Source: Neobacillus sp. SuZ13 (GTDB lineage Bacteria; Bacillota; Bacilli; Bacillales; Cytobacillaceae). Taken from it: a stretch of DNA of 64,000 nt. Under the pieces are notes generated by a model, which saw nothing but the letters and a program-made list of their open reading frames with translations, searched no databases and was not told where the DNA came from. Where the stretch lies: contig NZ_CP126107.1 in assembly GCF_030123365.1 (NCBI RefSeq), positions 2,217,501 through 2,281,500 on the forward strand, in the 5' to 3' direction. A program made the translations under genes and the position numbers. Below, piece after piece: positions 53,564 to 62,430 of the stretch (position 1 is its first letter; each line of letters opens with the position of its first letter).

Positions 53564-53588
53564 ATTACAGTAAGAAACTTCATTATGC

Positions 53589-53627
53589 AAAGAGGCTACA
53601 AATCACTTTTGATTTGTGCCTCTTTTT
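53589..53627 (+). terminator. Terminator after the PyrR-controlled gene
   Basis: AAAGAGGC-ACAAATCA and TGATTTGT-GCCTCTTT form a long stem with one bulge pair, followed by TTCTT. Confidence 0.88.
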
Positions 53628-53821
53628 CTTTGGATTGAACTAAATTCCATTTCTCAACTTTAAATTGGATTATAGAAAAAAAGTAATCTATCATGGTAAA
53701 ATGGACTCAATATGAAAGGTGAAAAAGGTAATGTAAGTGCAACAAGGACATTAACAGAATCAATAAGATTAAATTACTCTGCAGGATTCAGATTTATAAT
53801 AGAATATGAAAGGTAACAAAG

Positions 53822-55078
53822 ATGAGTATAATCAAGGATTTTTTGCTGCAACTAACACTTATGGTCATTCCCATATTTACCTATTATACATTTATTACGG
53901 AATGGGTAAAGAGTAGTAAAAATAGAAACTTAATCATGTCTGTTTTGTGGGGAATATCTATATTATTTTGCATGTCATTTCCTGTGGATTTTGGAGAAAA
54001 TGCTCGTTTAGAATTGAGAATTATTCCTCTCTTATTAGGGACCCTTTATGGGGGAGTTTGGCCAGGCATCTTTCTTTCGGCTCTTATCATCCTTTATCGA
54101 CTTTATTTTGGGATCAGTGTAGGATTTTATAATACTGTGTTTGTCTTATTATTCTCACTGCCTGTTATTTTGTTTTTTCAAAAAATGTTTGCGAGTTCAA
54201 AAAAAGATAGAAGGGTTAAAATTGCAGTTGGTTTAGCCTTTTACTACTGTCTTATTGGCCTTACGATTTTTGGTATTCTCAGAGGTTTTTCCATAGAGTA
54301 TTTGAAAGTACAGATCATTCATCTTATCTTCGCGATGGTAGTTACTTGGTTCTTCACTATCCTAACTGAAACAATTAGGGAGATTCGCCAGATGCGATTA
54401 GAGATGGAAAACTCGGAGAAATTACGAGTGATAAGTGAGTTAACAAGTGTTTTCGCTCATGAAATTAGAAATCCGATGCAAGTGACACGTGGCTTTTTGC
54501 AACTTCTAAATGAACCTGATTTGCCTAGTAAAAAGAAGGAATATATCCAATTATCCATTGAAGAGCTAGATCGCGCCAATGAAATTATCAATGATTTTTT
54601 AACTTTTGGAAAACCTACCATAAATCATAACGAGAGAATCAATGTTGGAAGTCAGTTGCATCGCGTTGTGAATATTATTCAAAGTTACTCCCTGAACTAT
54701 AATGTTGAGATTAAAACTGATTTTTTTGATGACTGTTGGATTTATGCTAATCCTCAAAAATTAAACCAGTCTTTGATTAATATTTTGAAAAATGCGATAG
54801 AGTCTATGCCGAATGGTGGAATGGTTTGGATAACATGTACAGCAACTGATGATGGAAATATAAAGATTAGCATAAAGGACCAAGGAATTGGTATGACAAA
54901 AGAACAAATTGCTAGGCTTGGATCCCCGTTTTATTCCTTAAAGGAAAGTGGGACAGGACTAGGAATGATGGTGAGTTTTCAAATTGTCCGTTCTTTCAAA
55001 GGTAAAATACTTGTGAACAGTGAATTGGATAGGGGGACAGAATTTATTATTCTTTTACCCCGGGTAACATATGAATAA
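53822..55078 (+). CDS. Membrane sensor histidine kinase, KinB-like (sporulation type)
   Basis: A 418-residue kinase. The N-terminal ~185 residues contain about six helices of the 5TM-LYT type (LELRIIPLLLGTLYGGVWPG). Then come the phosphoacceptor box FAHEIRNPMQVTRGFLQLL (His near residue 219) and the ATPase motifs: N box INILKNAIESM, G1 IKDQGIGM, G2 GTGLGM. No response regulator is adjacent, as for KinB and other kinases that feed the Spo0F relay. ATG 53822 follows AAAGGTAACAAAG. It is a single gene ending in a terminator. Confidence 0.87.
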   Translation: MSIIKDFLLQLTLMVIPIFTYYTFITEWVKSSKNRNLIMSVLWGISILFCMSFPVDFGENARLELRIIPLLLGTLYGGVWPGIFLSALIILYRLYFGISVGFYNTVFVLLFSLPVILFFQKMFASSKKDRRVKIAVGLAFYYCLIGLTIFGILRGFSIEYLKVQIIHLIFAMVVTWFFTILTETIREIRQMRLEMENSEKLRVISELTSVFAHEIRNPMQVTRGFLQLLNEPDLPSKKKEYIQLSIEELDRANEIINDFLTFGKPTINHNERINVGSQLHRVVNIIQSYSLNYNVEIKTDFFDDCWIYANPQKLNQSLINILKNAIESMPNGGMVWITCTATDDGNIKISIKDQGIGMTKEQIARLGSPFYSLKESGTGLGMMVSFQIVRSFKGKILVNSELDRGTEFIILLPRVTYE

Positions 55079-55111
55079 AAAGCGGAGAAACCCTTTAATA
55101 AAAGCAAGATC

Positions 55112-55143
55112 AGAGAAGCCGATTTATTGGCTTCTCTTTTTCT
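55112..55143 (+). terminator. Terminator after the KinB-like gene
   Basis: AGAGAAGCC and GGCTTCTCT form a 9-bp stem around GATTTATT, followed by TTTTCTC. Confidence 0.88.
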
Positions 55144-55201
55144 CGATTACAGATTCGAATACACATTAGATACCAAAACCTTAAGTTTTTACTATCCATT
55201 T

Positions 55202-55741
55202 TTAGTAATTTCTTTCAATGACAAAATGGGCCATATCCCCACGATAGATGGTTTTCGAATATTCAATGATTGAACCATCAAGAAGATAGGCAAAGGTATC
55301 AAGCATAAAGCAAGGGTCACCAACACTGATGTGTAGTTTTTCAGCTGCCTCTTGGTCGGCAATAAACAATTCTAGGTTTTCAATTGTCTTGTTTATTTTT
55401 AAACTAAATTGGGTTTCCAATAGTTTATATAATGACGTTTCACAACCATGTTTATTTAATGCCAGGGTTTTATACCAGGGTAAATAGGCAATTTCAAATT
55501 GGATTGGTTCTTCATTTACATAACGGATTCGCTCTAGCGCATTAACAGGTTCTCCTTCTTGAATCTTTAAATGCTCACTAAAATATTCATCGGCAGGTAT
55601 AACTTCTAATTGTAATATTTTGATTGATGGTTTCTTTCCATATGGTTTATGTGATGTGTCACCCGGCATACTTAGATAATAACCTATTACACGGGTCATC
55701 CTATGCTTTTCAGAGATTAACAGAGTTAGAAATTCTGACAT
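55202..55741 (-). pseudogene. GntR-family regulator remnant: UTRA domain without DNA-binding domain
   Basis: The 179-codon frame encodes a complete UTRA ligand-binding domain: KILQLEVIPADEYFSEHL, then EPVNALERIRYVNEEPIQFE, and near the end the IEYSKTIYRGD motif. In GntR/HutC regulators a ~65-residue winged helix precedes this; here the frame opens with MSEFLTLLISEKHR and no helix-turn-helix is found upstream. The ribosome site is weak. Likely a truncated regulator that once controlled the divergent glycolate-oxidase-type gene. A free-standing ligand-binding protein is a less likely alternative. Confidence 0.65.
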
Positions 55742-55835
55742 CAGTAAAATTACCTAAAACCATGGTCTTAATGTAAACTGTTTGACTAGTTTTATATAAA
55801 GGCGATGAATAGAGTAGTCTCAATAATAACCTTTT

Positions 55836-55869
55836 AGTTACCTAGTTAATATTATTAGGTGACTTTTTT
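55836..55869 (+). terminator. Terminator-like hairpin in the leader of the glycolate-oxidase-type gene
   Basis: AGTTACCT and AGGTGACT pair (one G-T) around a 13-base A+T loop, followed by TTTTTT. No gene on this strand ends here; it lies 110 bases before the next start codon and after a possible TTGACT promoter near 55781, so it may attenuate that gene. Confidence 0.55.
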
Positions 55870-55978
55870 ACGTATTCTAAAGGTCAGGAGTTGGCAGGAA
55901 ATTGCGAATAGTTTGTAAAAAAAGGATAAAAGAGTAATAATGATTTATAATTACTTACAAAGAGAGGATGTATAACCC

Positions 55979-57340
55979 TTGGAATGGAAACAAGCTTTGA
56001 GAAACCTTCTTCCAGCAGAACAAATCAGTGAAAATCCAACGATATTAGAACATCACAGCAAGGATGAATCGTATCATCAACCGGTGAAACCAGATATTGT
56101 CGTTTTTCCAAAAAATAAGCAAGAGATTTCGGAGATTATGAAAATAGCATACAAGTATCATATACCTGTAGTTCCTTTTGGTGTCGGTTCTAGCCTTGAA
56201 GGCCACCCAATCCCAGTTTCAGGTGGGATCTCAATGGATTTTCAGTTGATGAATCATATTATTGAAGTACGGGAGAACGATCTACTTGTAAAGGTACAAC
56301 CCGGTGTGACTCGAAAACAATTAAATAAGGCACTTAAAAAGTATGGTCTCTTTTTTCCAGTTGACCCTGGTGCAGACGCGACGATTGGCGGAATGACGAG
56401 TACGAATGCCTCAGGTACAACCACCGTTAAATACGGTGCCATGAAAGATGTAGTTAGAGGTCTTGAAGTAGTTTTAGCAAATGGGGAAATAGTAAACCTA
56501 GGCGGGTTAGCAGCAAAATCTTCTTCTGGGTATAATTTAACACCTTTATTTGTTGGCTCAGAAGGAACATTAGGAGTTTTTACTGGAATCACTTTAAAAG
56601 TTTTTGGAATTCCGGAAGCAACACTTGCATGCAGAGCCGTCTTTCCTTCTGTCGATCATGCGATTAAGGCAGCGAATGCTATGGTTTCCTCAGGCATCCC
56701 CATAGCCCGTATTGAACTTGTAGATGCTCGTTCTATGAAACAAGTAAATATACATAACGAAACTACTTACCCTGAGCAGACAACTCTATTTATGGAGTTC
56801 CACGGAAATGAAGAAGGGATAAAGGCCGATGTTAAATTTGCCAAAGAATTAGCAGATTTAGAGGGTTGTTCTCAGTTTGAATACGAAACAGACTCTTTGA
56901 AAAAAGCGAAGCTATGGGAGGCACGTCATACCCTAGCATATGCCTTTAAACACGGTTATCCAGCGAAGAAAAATATGAGTACGGACGTATGTGTACCATT
57001 ATCTAAGCTTCCGGATGCCATTTCTCATGCAAGTTTGTTACTTGAGGAGTATGGATTGATTGGCGGCATCGTAGGGCATGTAGGGGATGGAAATTTTCAT
57101 GCATTAATTATGATTGATCCTAATGACACCGTTGAGTCCGATAAGGCACATACTGTAAATCTAAAAATTGTAGAATTTGCGATTGATTGTGGCGGAACAG
57201 CTACCGGTGAACATGGAATTGGTTTAGGAAAGATAGACTATCTATACAAAGAACATGCCAGTTCAATACATCTAATGAAAATGATAAAGGACCAGTTTGA
57301 TCCACTTGGAATATTAAATCCGGGGAAAATGTTTAAATAA
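55979..57340 (+). CDS. FAD-linked oxidase, GlcD / D-lactate dehydrogenase type
   Basis: A 453-residue flavoprotein oxidising a D-2-hydroxy acid such as glycolate or D-lactate. The FAD-binding PCMH part has PVVPFGVGSSLEGHPIPVSGG, VDPGADATIGGMTSTNASG and FVGSEGTLGVFTGITL; the C-terminal part has GHVGDGNFHALIM and the final TGEHGIGLGK, with the active-site His. Start is TTG 55979 after AGAGAGGATG with a rather long spacing. No GlcE/GlcF iron-sulfur partner is adjacent, as in YitY-type Bacillus enzymes. It sits between a regulator remnant and an aldolase gene. Confidence 0.88.
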   Translation: MEWKQALRNLLPAEQISENPTILEHHSKDESYHQPVKPDIVVFPKNKQEISEIMKIAYKYHIPVVPFGVGSSLEGHPIPVSGGISMDFQLMNHIIEVRENDLLVKVQPGVTRKQLNKALKKYGLFFPVDPGADATIGGMTSTNASGTTTVKYGAMKDVVRGLEVVLANGEIVNLGGLAAKSSSGYNLTPLFVGSEGTLGVFTGITLKVFGIPEATLACRAVFPSVDHAIKAANAMVSSGIPIARIELVDARSMKQVNIHNETTYPEQTTLFMEFHGNEEGIKADVKFAKELADLEGCSQFEYETDSLKKAKLWEARHTLAYAFKHGYPAKKNMSTDVCVPLSKLPDAISHASLLLEEYGLIGGIVGHVGDGNFHALIMIDPNDTVESDKAHTVNLKIVEFAIDCGGTATGEHGIGLGKIDYLYKEHASSIHLMKMIKDQFDPLGILNPGKMFK

Positions 57341-57399
57341 TATAAGATTAAAATATTTTCGTAATATATATTGGTTTTACGAATTTTCCGAAAAATGGG

Positions 57400-57428
57400 T
57401 TGACACCTGCGGATAAACCGTGTTATAA
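57400..57428 (+). promoter_or_regulatory. Sigma-A promoter of the aldolase gene
   Basis: TTGACA at 57400-57405, 17 bases, then TTATAA at 57423-57428 (or TATAAA with 18). It lies 85 bases before the ATG. Confidence 0.65.
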
Positions 57429-57512
57429 ACACAATAAGAAATTTTAGTACTTAAAAGTATAAAAGTATGAAATAATATTGAAAAAGTGAAATAAACAGGG
57501 GGAAATACAATC

Positions 57513-58472
57513 ATGGAACAACGCAGCAAAATATTAGACTGTACCATACGTGATGGAGGATTAGTTAACAATTGGGATTTCAGTGTTGAATTTGTTCAGG
57601 ACTTGTATGAAGGCCTAAGTGCTTCAGGTGTTGAATATATGGAGATTGGTTACAAAAACTCTCCTAAACTTCTTAACGCGACCGAGCCCAATCCATGGAG
57701 ATTTCTAGATGATAACTTCTTGAAAGAAATTATCCCTGTGAAAAAGTTCACCAAGCTATCTGCTTTAGTAGATATTGGGCGTGTAGATCCCAATGATATA
57801 CTCCCTCGTGAACAAAGTGTCCTAGATATGATTCGAGTGGCTTGCTATATCCGTGAAGTGGATAAGGGCTTAGAACTTGTCCAGATGTTCCATGATTTGG
57901 GTTATGAAACTTCCCTTAACATTATGGCATTATCAAGTGTACCTGAACAACAACTGATTAAAGCGTTCGAATTGGTGAAGGAAAGCCCTGTTGATGTGGT
58001 TTACATTGTTGATTCTTTTGGAAGCTTAGATCCTGTAGATATTGAGCACCAAGTGAAAAAATTTAAAGAGATGATTCCGAACAAACAATTGGGAATCCAT
58101 ACACATAACAATATGCAGTTAGCCTTTGCCAATACCTTAACTGCCCTACGGAATGGGGTTACCTACCTGGATTCGTCAGTATATGGCATGGGACGAGCAG
58201 CAGGTAACTGTAACACAGAACTTCTCGTAAGCTATATTCAAAAATCAAGCTATGAAATTAAACCAGTTCTTGGAGTCATAGAGAAGCACATGCTTGAAAT
58301 GCGTGAAAAGTGGGAGTGGGGCTATATCATTCCTTATATGATTTCAGGTGTACTAAATGAGCATCCACGTGTGGCCATGGCATACCGCGATAGTGCTGAC
58401 CGGGATAAATTCGTAGATTTTTATGATAAAGTAACATCACCTGAAAGTACAGTCGCTACAACATTAAAATAG
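57513..58472 (+). CDS. HMGL-like (DRE-TIM) aldolase
   Basis: A 319-residue TIM-barrel enzyme of the HMG-CoA-lyase-like family. The metal and catalytic motif is DCTIRDGG near residue 9, followed by VEYMEIGYKN, and the second metal motif HTHNNMQLAFAN with GRAAGNCNTE near the end. 4-hydroxy-2-oxovalerate aldolases (DmpG) carry RDGMH and have an acetaldehyde dehydrogenase partner; here neither is present, so the substrate differs. Site GGGGGAAATACAATC precedes ATG. It has its own promoter and terminator. Confidence 0.85.
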   Translation: MEQRSKILDCTIRDGGLVNNWDFSVEFVQDLYEGLSASGVEYMEIGYKNSPKLLNATEPNPWRFLDDNFLKEIIPVKKFTKLSALVDIGRVDPNDILPREQSVLDMIRVACYIREVDKGLELVQMFHDLGYETSLNIMALSSVPEQQLIKAFELVKESPVDVVYIVDSFGSLDPVDIEHQVKKFKEMIPNKQLGIHTHNNMQLAFANTLTALRNGVTYLDSSVYGMGRAAGNCNTELLVSYIQKSSYEIKPVLGVIEKHMLEMREKWEWGYIIPYMISGVLNEHPRVAMAYRDSADRDKFVDFYDKVTSPESTVATTLK

Positions 58473-58486
58473 TTAGATTACTCGGG

Positions 58487-58514
58487 AGTACCTCTTGGAT
58501 GGAGGTACTTTTTT
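58487..58514 (+). terminator. Terminator after the aldolase gene
   Basis: AGTACCTC and GAGGTACT form an 8-bp stem around a 7-base loop, then TTTTTATTTTT. Confidence 0.88.
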
Positions 58515-58614
58515 ATTTTTACTACTAGTTATGCTTTTACAAGGAAAAGTGAGCCATAAAAGGATATAATGAATTTTGGGCGATTCCCTGCAGGTCAACA
58601 AGGAGGTATGCTAC

Positions 58615-60222
58615 CTGAAATCCAAAAACATATCACTGCAGATAAAAATATTTGGGCTCGTTCTATTATTGGGACTATTTTTAATCCTTTTGCTAACAGT
58701 ATTTTTCAGCTATATGGAAAGTAAACAAATAGAGGAAAACAGGGGAAGGATGGCGCTGGAAATTTCAAAAACGGTTTCATTTATACCCACGATCATTGCT
58801 TCCTTTCAAACAAGTGATCCATCCAAAACAATACAGCCCTTAGCAGAGAAGATTCGGAAGGAAACGGGTGCTGAGTTTGTTGTCATTGGAAACAAAGAGG
58901 GGACAAGATTTTCGCATCCTTTACCATCGATGATTGGGAAGAAAATGAAGGGCGGAGATAACCAAAGGGCGATTCAGCAAGGGGAATATTATGTCTCTAA
59001 GGCGAAGGGTTCACTTGGGCCTTCTATCAGAGGTAAATCTCCTATTTTTAACAAAAAGGGTGAAGTAATCGGAATCGTTTCTGTAGGATTTTTGCTTGAA
59101 GATGTTCATCAGCAAATCATGAATAATCTTACCAAGGTGCTTCTTGTTTCTCTTTTCGCATTTTTGGTTTCTCTTTTTGGAAGTATCCTGCTGGGAAAAA
59201 ATATTCGTAAAGATACCATGGGTCTAGAACCGTTTGAGATTGCTGCACTATATAAAGAAAAGAATGCTGTGCTTCATGGAGTGAAAGAAGGGATTTTAGC
59301 TATTAATAAAGAGGGATACATCACGATGATGAATCAACCTGCTAAGAGACTATTACAAATAAACGGGTCGGTCCGCCATATAAAAGTAGATGGGCTGTTT
59401 CCTTCTGATTATTTATATGAGGTTTTAAAATCGGGAAATCCACTAGTTGATAAAGAAATGGTCTGGAAAGATAAAACGGTTATTGTCAACTGTACTCCAC
59501 TCTTTGAAGAGTCTGAAATAAGTGGAGTAGTTGCTTCTTTTCGTGATAAAACAGAAATTGAGCAAATGTTAAACACCCTATCAGAAGTAAATAGCTATTC
59601 GGAAGATCTTCGGGCACAAACACATGAATACACCAATAAGTTATACGTGTTATTAGGACTGCTTCAGCTAGGGGAAAATGAGCAAGCAATTGAAATGCTC
59701 CAATCTGAAACACAGGTGTTGCAATTTCAGAATTCTATTGTTTTTAACCATATTAAAGACACGAAAGTTCAAGCTATTCTTTTAGGAAAGTTGGGAAAGG
59801 CTTCTGAAAAGAAAATAAAGTTTGAGATCATATCTGATAGCTCTTTAAAGGAATTGCCTTCCCATTTTAAGCTTTCGAACTTAATTGTGATTCTTGGTAA
59901 CTTAATTGACAATGCATTTGAAGCTGTCTATGGTGTGGATTCTCCTACGGTAAAATTCTTCGCAACAGATATTGGTAGTGATATCATATTTGAGATTGCG
60001 GATAATGGGAAAGGAATAACTGATGTAGAAATTCCACTCCTATTTTCAAGAGGGTTTACATCTAAAGAAGGGTCTGAACCAAGGGGATTTGGCCTTTCCA
60101 ATGCAGAGGAAGCTGTGTTAGAAATGAATGGTATGATTGAGGTACAGAGTACCCAGGAAAGTGGTACTGTCTTTACCGTGTACCTGCCGAAAGAATTCAA
60201 GGGGAGTGAAAAACTTGAATAG
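58615..60222 (+). CDS. CitS/DcuS-type sensor histidine kinase, probable CTG start
   Basis: A 535-residue kinase. Helix 1 (about 10-35), an extracytoplasmic PASTA-like sensor of the CitA/DcuS type (SFIPTIIASFQ through FSHPLPSMIGKKMKGGD and SIRGKSPIF), helix 2 (LLVSLFAFLVSLFGSILLG), a PAS domain (VKEGILAINKEGYITMMN), then the SpoOB-type phosphoacceptor LRAQTHEYTNKLYVLLGLL and the ATPase (LGNLIDNAFEAV, DNGKGI, GFGLSN). A very strong site AAGGAGGT ends 7 bases before CTG 58615, and B. subtilis CitS aligns to start here; the only other in-frame start is TTG 58576 without a site. It overlaps its regulator by 8 bases. It likely senses citrate or a related di/tricarboxylate. Confidence 0.9.
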   Translation: MKSKNISLQIKIFGLVLLLGLFLILLLTVFFSYMESKQIEENRGRMALEISKTVSFIPTIIASFQTSDPSKTIQPLAEKIRKETGAEFVVIGNKEGTRFSHPLPSMIGKKMKGGDNQRAIQQGEYYVSKAKGSLGPSIRGKSPIFNKKGEVIGIVSVGFLLEDVHQQIMNNLTKVLLVSLFAFLVSLFGSILLGKNIRKDTMGLEPFEIAALYKEKNAVLHGVKEGILAINKEGYITMMNQPAKRLLQINGSVRHIKVDGLFPSDYLYEVLKSGNPLVDKEMVWKDKTVIVNCTPLFEESEISGVVASFRDKTEIEQMLNTLSEVNSYSEDLRAQTHEYTNKLYVLLGLLQLGENEQAIEMLQSETQVLQFQNSIVFNHIKDTKVQAILLGKLGKASEKKIKFEIISDSSLKELPSHFKLSNLIVILGNLIDNAFEAVYGVDSPTVKFFATDIGSDIIFEIADNGKGITDVEIPLLFSRGFTSKEGSEPRGFGLSNAEEAVLEMNGMIEVQSTQESGTVFTVYLPKEFKGSEKLE

Positions 60223-60901
60223 GATAAAAGCAGCAATTGCAGAAGATGATTTTCGAATAGCCGATATCCATGAGAAATTTTTAAATAAGTTTAATGAAAT
60301 CGAAGTGGTTGGAAAGTCATTAAATGGTGAGCAAACTCTAGAACTGTTAAAGGAGAAAAGTCCTGACTTATTGATTCTTGATGTCTATATGCCAGACATG
60401 CTTGGGTCTGATTTGCTTCCAATCATTCGAGAGCGTTTCCCAAAGATAAGTATTATTATGGTCACAGCGGCAACTGATAAGATTTTCCTCGAAAAAGCTT
60501 TAAGTTACGGAGTAGAAAATTATTTAATAAAACCTGTTAATAGGGAAAGATTTGACGAAGTGGTCTTAGAATTTATAAAAAAACACTCCCTCCTTTCGTC
60601 TGGACAAGCTGTAGACCAGAATTATGTAGACCTTTTGTTCGGAAATAATAAGGTTGAAAAGGTGGGGAAGGGAACAGGATTACCTAAAGGAATTGATGAA
60701 ATCACTCTTGGGAAGGTGAAAAACGCACTACAATTGAAAGAAAAGGGTCTTTCTGCTGAAGAAGTGGGAAAGGAAATTGGTGCTTCCCGAATTACAGCAC
60801 GGAGATATCTAGAATATCTATCCTCCATAAAAGAAGCAAAAGCAGAAGTGGTGTATGGAATTGTCGGAAGGCCCGAAAGAAAATATTATTCGGTTAAGTG
60901 A
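60215..60901 (+). CDS. CitT/DcuR-type response regulator
   Basis: A 228-residue regulator. The receiver domain has acidic pair AEDDFRIADIHEKFL, phospho-Asp in LLILDVYMPDMLG (residue ~55) and Lys in YLIKPVN. The C-terminal part contains the helix-turn-helix GLSAEEVGKEIGASRITARRYLEYL of the CitB subfamily. TTG 60215 is preferred, 8 bases after GGGGAG; the reading frame is open much further upstream inside the kinase gene. It should activate the citrate-type transporter gene that follows, where a tandem GAACAAAAT repeat is a candidate binding site. Confidence 0.92.
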   Translation: MNRIKAAIAEDDFRIADIHEKFLNKFNEIEVVGKSLNGEQTLELLKEKSPDLLILDVYMPDMLGSDLLPIIRERFPKISIIMVTAATDKIFLEKALSYGVENYLIKPVNRERFDEVVLEFIKKHSLLSSGQAVDQNYVDLLFGNNKVEKVGKGTGLPKGIDEITLGKVKNALQLKEKGLSAEEVGKEIGASRITARRYLEYLSSIKEAKAEVVYGIVGRPERKYYSVK

Positions 60902-60924
60902 GGATGCCAAGTGGCATCCTTTTT
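60901..60924 (+). terminator. Terminator of the CitS/CitT-type pair
   Basis: AGGATGCC and GGCATCCT form an 8-bp stem around AAGT, followed by TTTTT. It overlaps the stop codon of the regulator. Confidence 0.88.
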
Positions 60925-60942
60925 GCATGTTAAGCTTGTCGT

Positions 60943-60960
60943 GAACAAAATGAACAAAAT
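60943..60960 (+). promoter_or_regulatory. Tandem direct repeat upstream of the CitMHS gene, candidate regulator site
   Basis: GAACAAAAT occurs twice without a gap (60943-60951 and 60952-60960). A+T-rich direct repeats upstream of citM bind CitT in B. subtilis; this location fits, but the site is not proven. Confidence 0.5.
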
Positions 60961-60990
60961 ATAAAATAATGTACGATAATAACATTATTT

Positions 60991-61004
60991 TGGAAACGTT
61001 TTCA
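60991..61004 (+). promoter_or_regulatory. Cre (CcpA) site upstream of the CitMHS gene
   Basis: TGGAAACGTTTTCA matches the cre consensus TGNAARCGNWWWCA at every position. It lies 52 bases before the start codon, as expected for catabolite repression of a citrate transporter. Confidence 0.85.
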
Positions 61005-61055
61005 CTCTAGAATATTTAGATTATTATTAATTTACAAACAAAAGGGGGTAAATTG

Positions 61056-62348
61056 ATGCTGGCAATTTTAGGATTTTTAATGATTTTTATTTTTATGATA
61101 CTTATTATGACAAGACGTCTATCAGCGATGATTGCTTTAATGGTGGTGCCGGTTGTATTTGCGTTAATAGGCGGTTTTGGAAAAGAAATGGGACCGATGG
61201 CGCTTGAGGGGATAAAAAGCGTGGCACCAACAGGAATTATGATTCTTTTTGCCATTCTCTTTTTCGGAATTATGATTGATGCAGGTGTATTTGATCCGAT
61301 CATCTCGACAATCTTGAAAGTAGTAAAAGGGGATCCTGTAAAAATAGCGATTGGAACAGCAGTACTTGCCTTATTAATATCGCTTGATGGTGATGGAACG
61401 ACTACATATATGATTACCATTTCAGCGATGCTTCCATTGTATAAACGAATTGGCATGAAACCTTTGGTCCTGGCAGGAATTGCTGTATCTGCTTCAGGTG
61501 TAATGAACCTTCTTCCATGGGGAGGACCTACTGCTAGAGCAATGACAGCATTACATCTTGAGATGGGGGATATTTTCACTCCGGTAATTCCTAGTATGAT
61601 AGGCGGCGTGTTGTTTGTATTATTTATGGCGTACTGCCTTGGTAGAAAAGAGCGCAAACGTATTGGCGTAGCAGAAATAGATTATAGTACGATGGCTATG
61701 ATGGCAGCTACTTCTGAGGATGCTTATCTGAAACGTCCAAAACTAATACTTGTAAACTATCTATTAACCATTCTACTTTTAGTTGCATTAATCCAAGAAT
61801 TATTGCCTTCTACTGTATTGTTTATGATAGGTTTTGCCATTGCGATTACGCTTAATTATCCAAATTTACATGAACAAAAAGAACGAATCATGCACTACGC
61901 GGATAATGCATTATCTGTTGTTTCCATGGTGTTTGCAGCGGGGATTTTTACGGGTATTCTTTCAGGGACGAAAATGGTGGATGCCATGGCACATTCGATG
62001 ATTACTCATATTCCTGATGCTCTAGGCTCCCATTTTGCTCTCATTACAGCAATAGCTAGTGCTCCATTTACATTCTTTATGTCTAATGATGCCTTTTATT
62101 ATGGAGTTCTCCCATTGCTTGCTAAAGCGGCAAGTGTGTATGGAATTGATCCGGCAATGATTGGAAGAGCATCACTTTTAGGCTTACCAGTTCATTTATT
62201 AAGCCCTTTGGTACCATCTACTTATTTATTAGTTGGTATGGTTGGAGAAGATTTCGGCGATCTGCAGCGCACTTTTCTAAAATGGGCATGCGGATCAACA
62301 GCAGTAATGATTTTAGTTGCGGTTCTATTGTCAATTATTCCAATCTAA
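61056..62348 (+). CDS. CitMHS-family (CitM/CitN) metal-citrate transporter
   Basis: A 430-residue membrane protein with about 12 helices. Family motifs include LISLDGDGTTTYMITISAMLPLY, VSASGVMNLLPWGGPTARAM and MSNDAFYYGVLPLL. B. subtilis CitM and CitN import citrate complexed to Mg or Ca. The upstream CitS/CitT-type pair and the cre site match the regulation of citM. ATG 61056 follows AAAGGGGGTAAATTG; the TTG directly before it is less likely. Other dicarboxylates are possible substrates. Confidence 0.92.
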   Translation: MLAILGFLMIFIFMILIMTRRLSAMIALMVVPVVFALIGGFGKEMGPMALEGIKSVAPTGIMILFAILFFGIMIDAGVFDPIISTILKVVKGDPVKIAIGTAVLALLISLDGDGTTTYMITISAMLPLYKRIGMKPLVLAGIAVSASGVMNLLPWGGPTARAMTALHLEMGDIFTPVIPSMIGGVLFVLFMAYCLGRKERKRIGVAEIDYSTMAMMAATSEDAYLKRPKLILVNYLLTILLLVALIQELLPSTVLFMIGFAIAITLNYPNLHEQKERIMHYADNALSVVSMVFAAGIFTGILSGTKMVDAMAHSMITHIPDALGSHFALITAIASAPFTFFMSNDAFYYGVLPLLAKAASVYGIDPAMIGRASLLGLPVHLLSPLVPSTYLLVGMVGEDFGDLQRTFLKWACGSTAVMILVAVLLSIIPI

Positions 62349-62360
62349 CGGTTTGATTAT

Positions 62361-62392
62361 AGTCCAAAGACTCGTATAAGAGTTTTTGGACT
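62361..62392 (+). terminator. Terminator after the CitMHS gene
   Basis: AGTCCAAA-ACTC and GAGT-TTTGGACT form a 12-pair stem with one mismatch around GTATAA. Confidence 0.75.
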
Positions 62393-62430
62393 AAATTTGA
62401 TTTTAGGGGAGTAGAATAAAGGAGAGTTTT

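Noticed and set aside
55891..55906. TTGGCAGGAAATTGC resembling a -24/-12 promoter
   Set aside because: The spacing between GG and GC is one base too short.
60912..60927. TGGCAT-N5-TTGCA resembling a sigma-54 promoter before the CitMHS gene
   Set aside because: It is made by the right arm and T-run of the terminator hairpin, and the associated regulator is of the CitT type, which does not use sigma-54.
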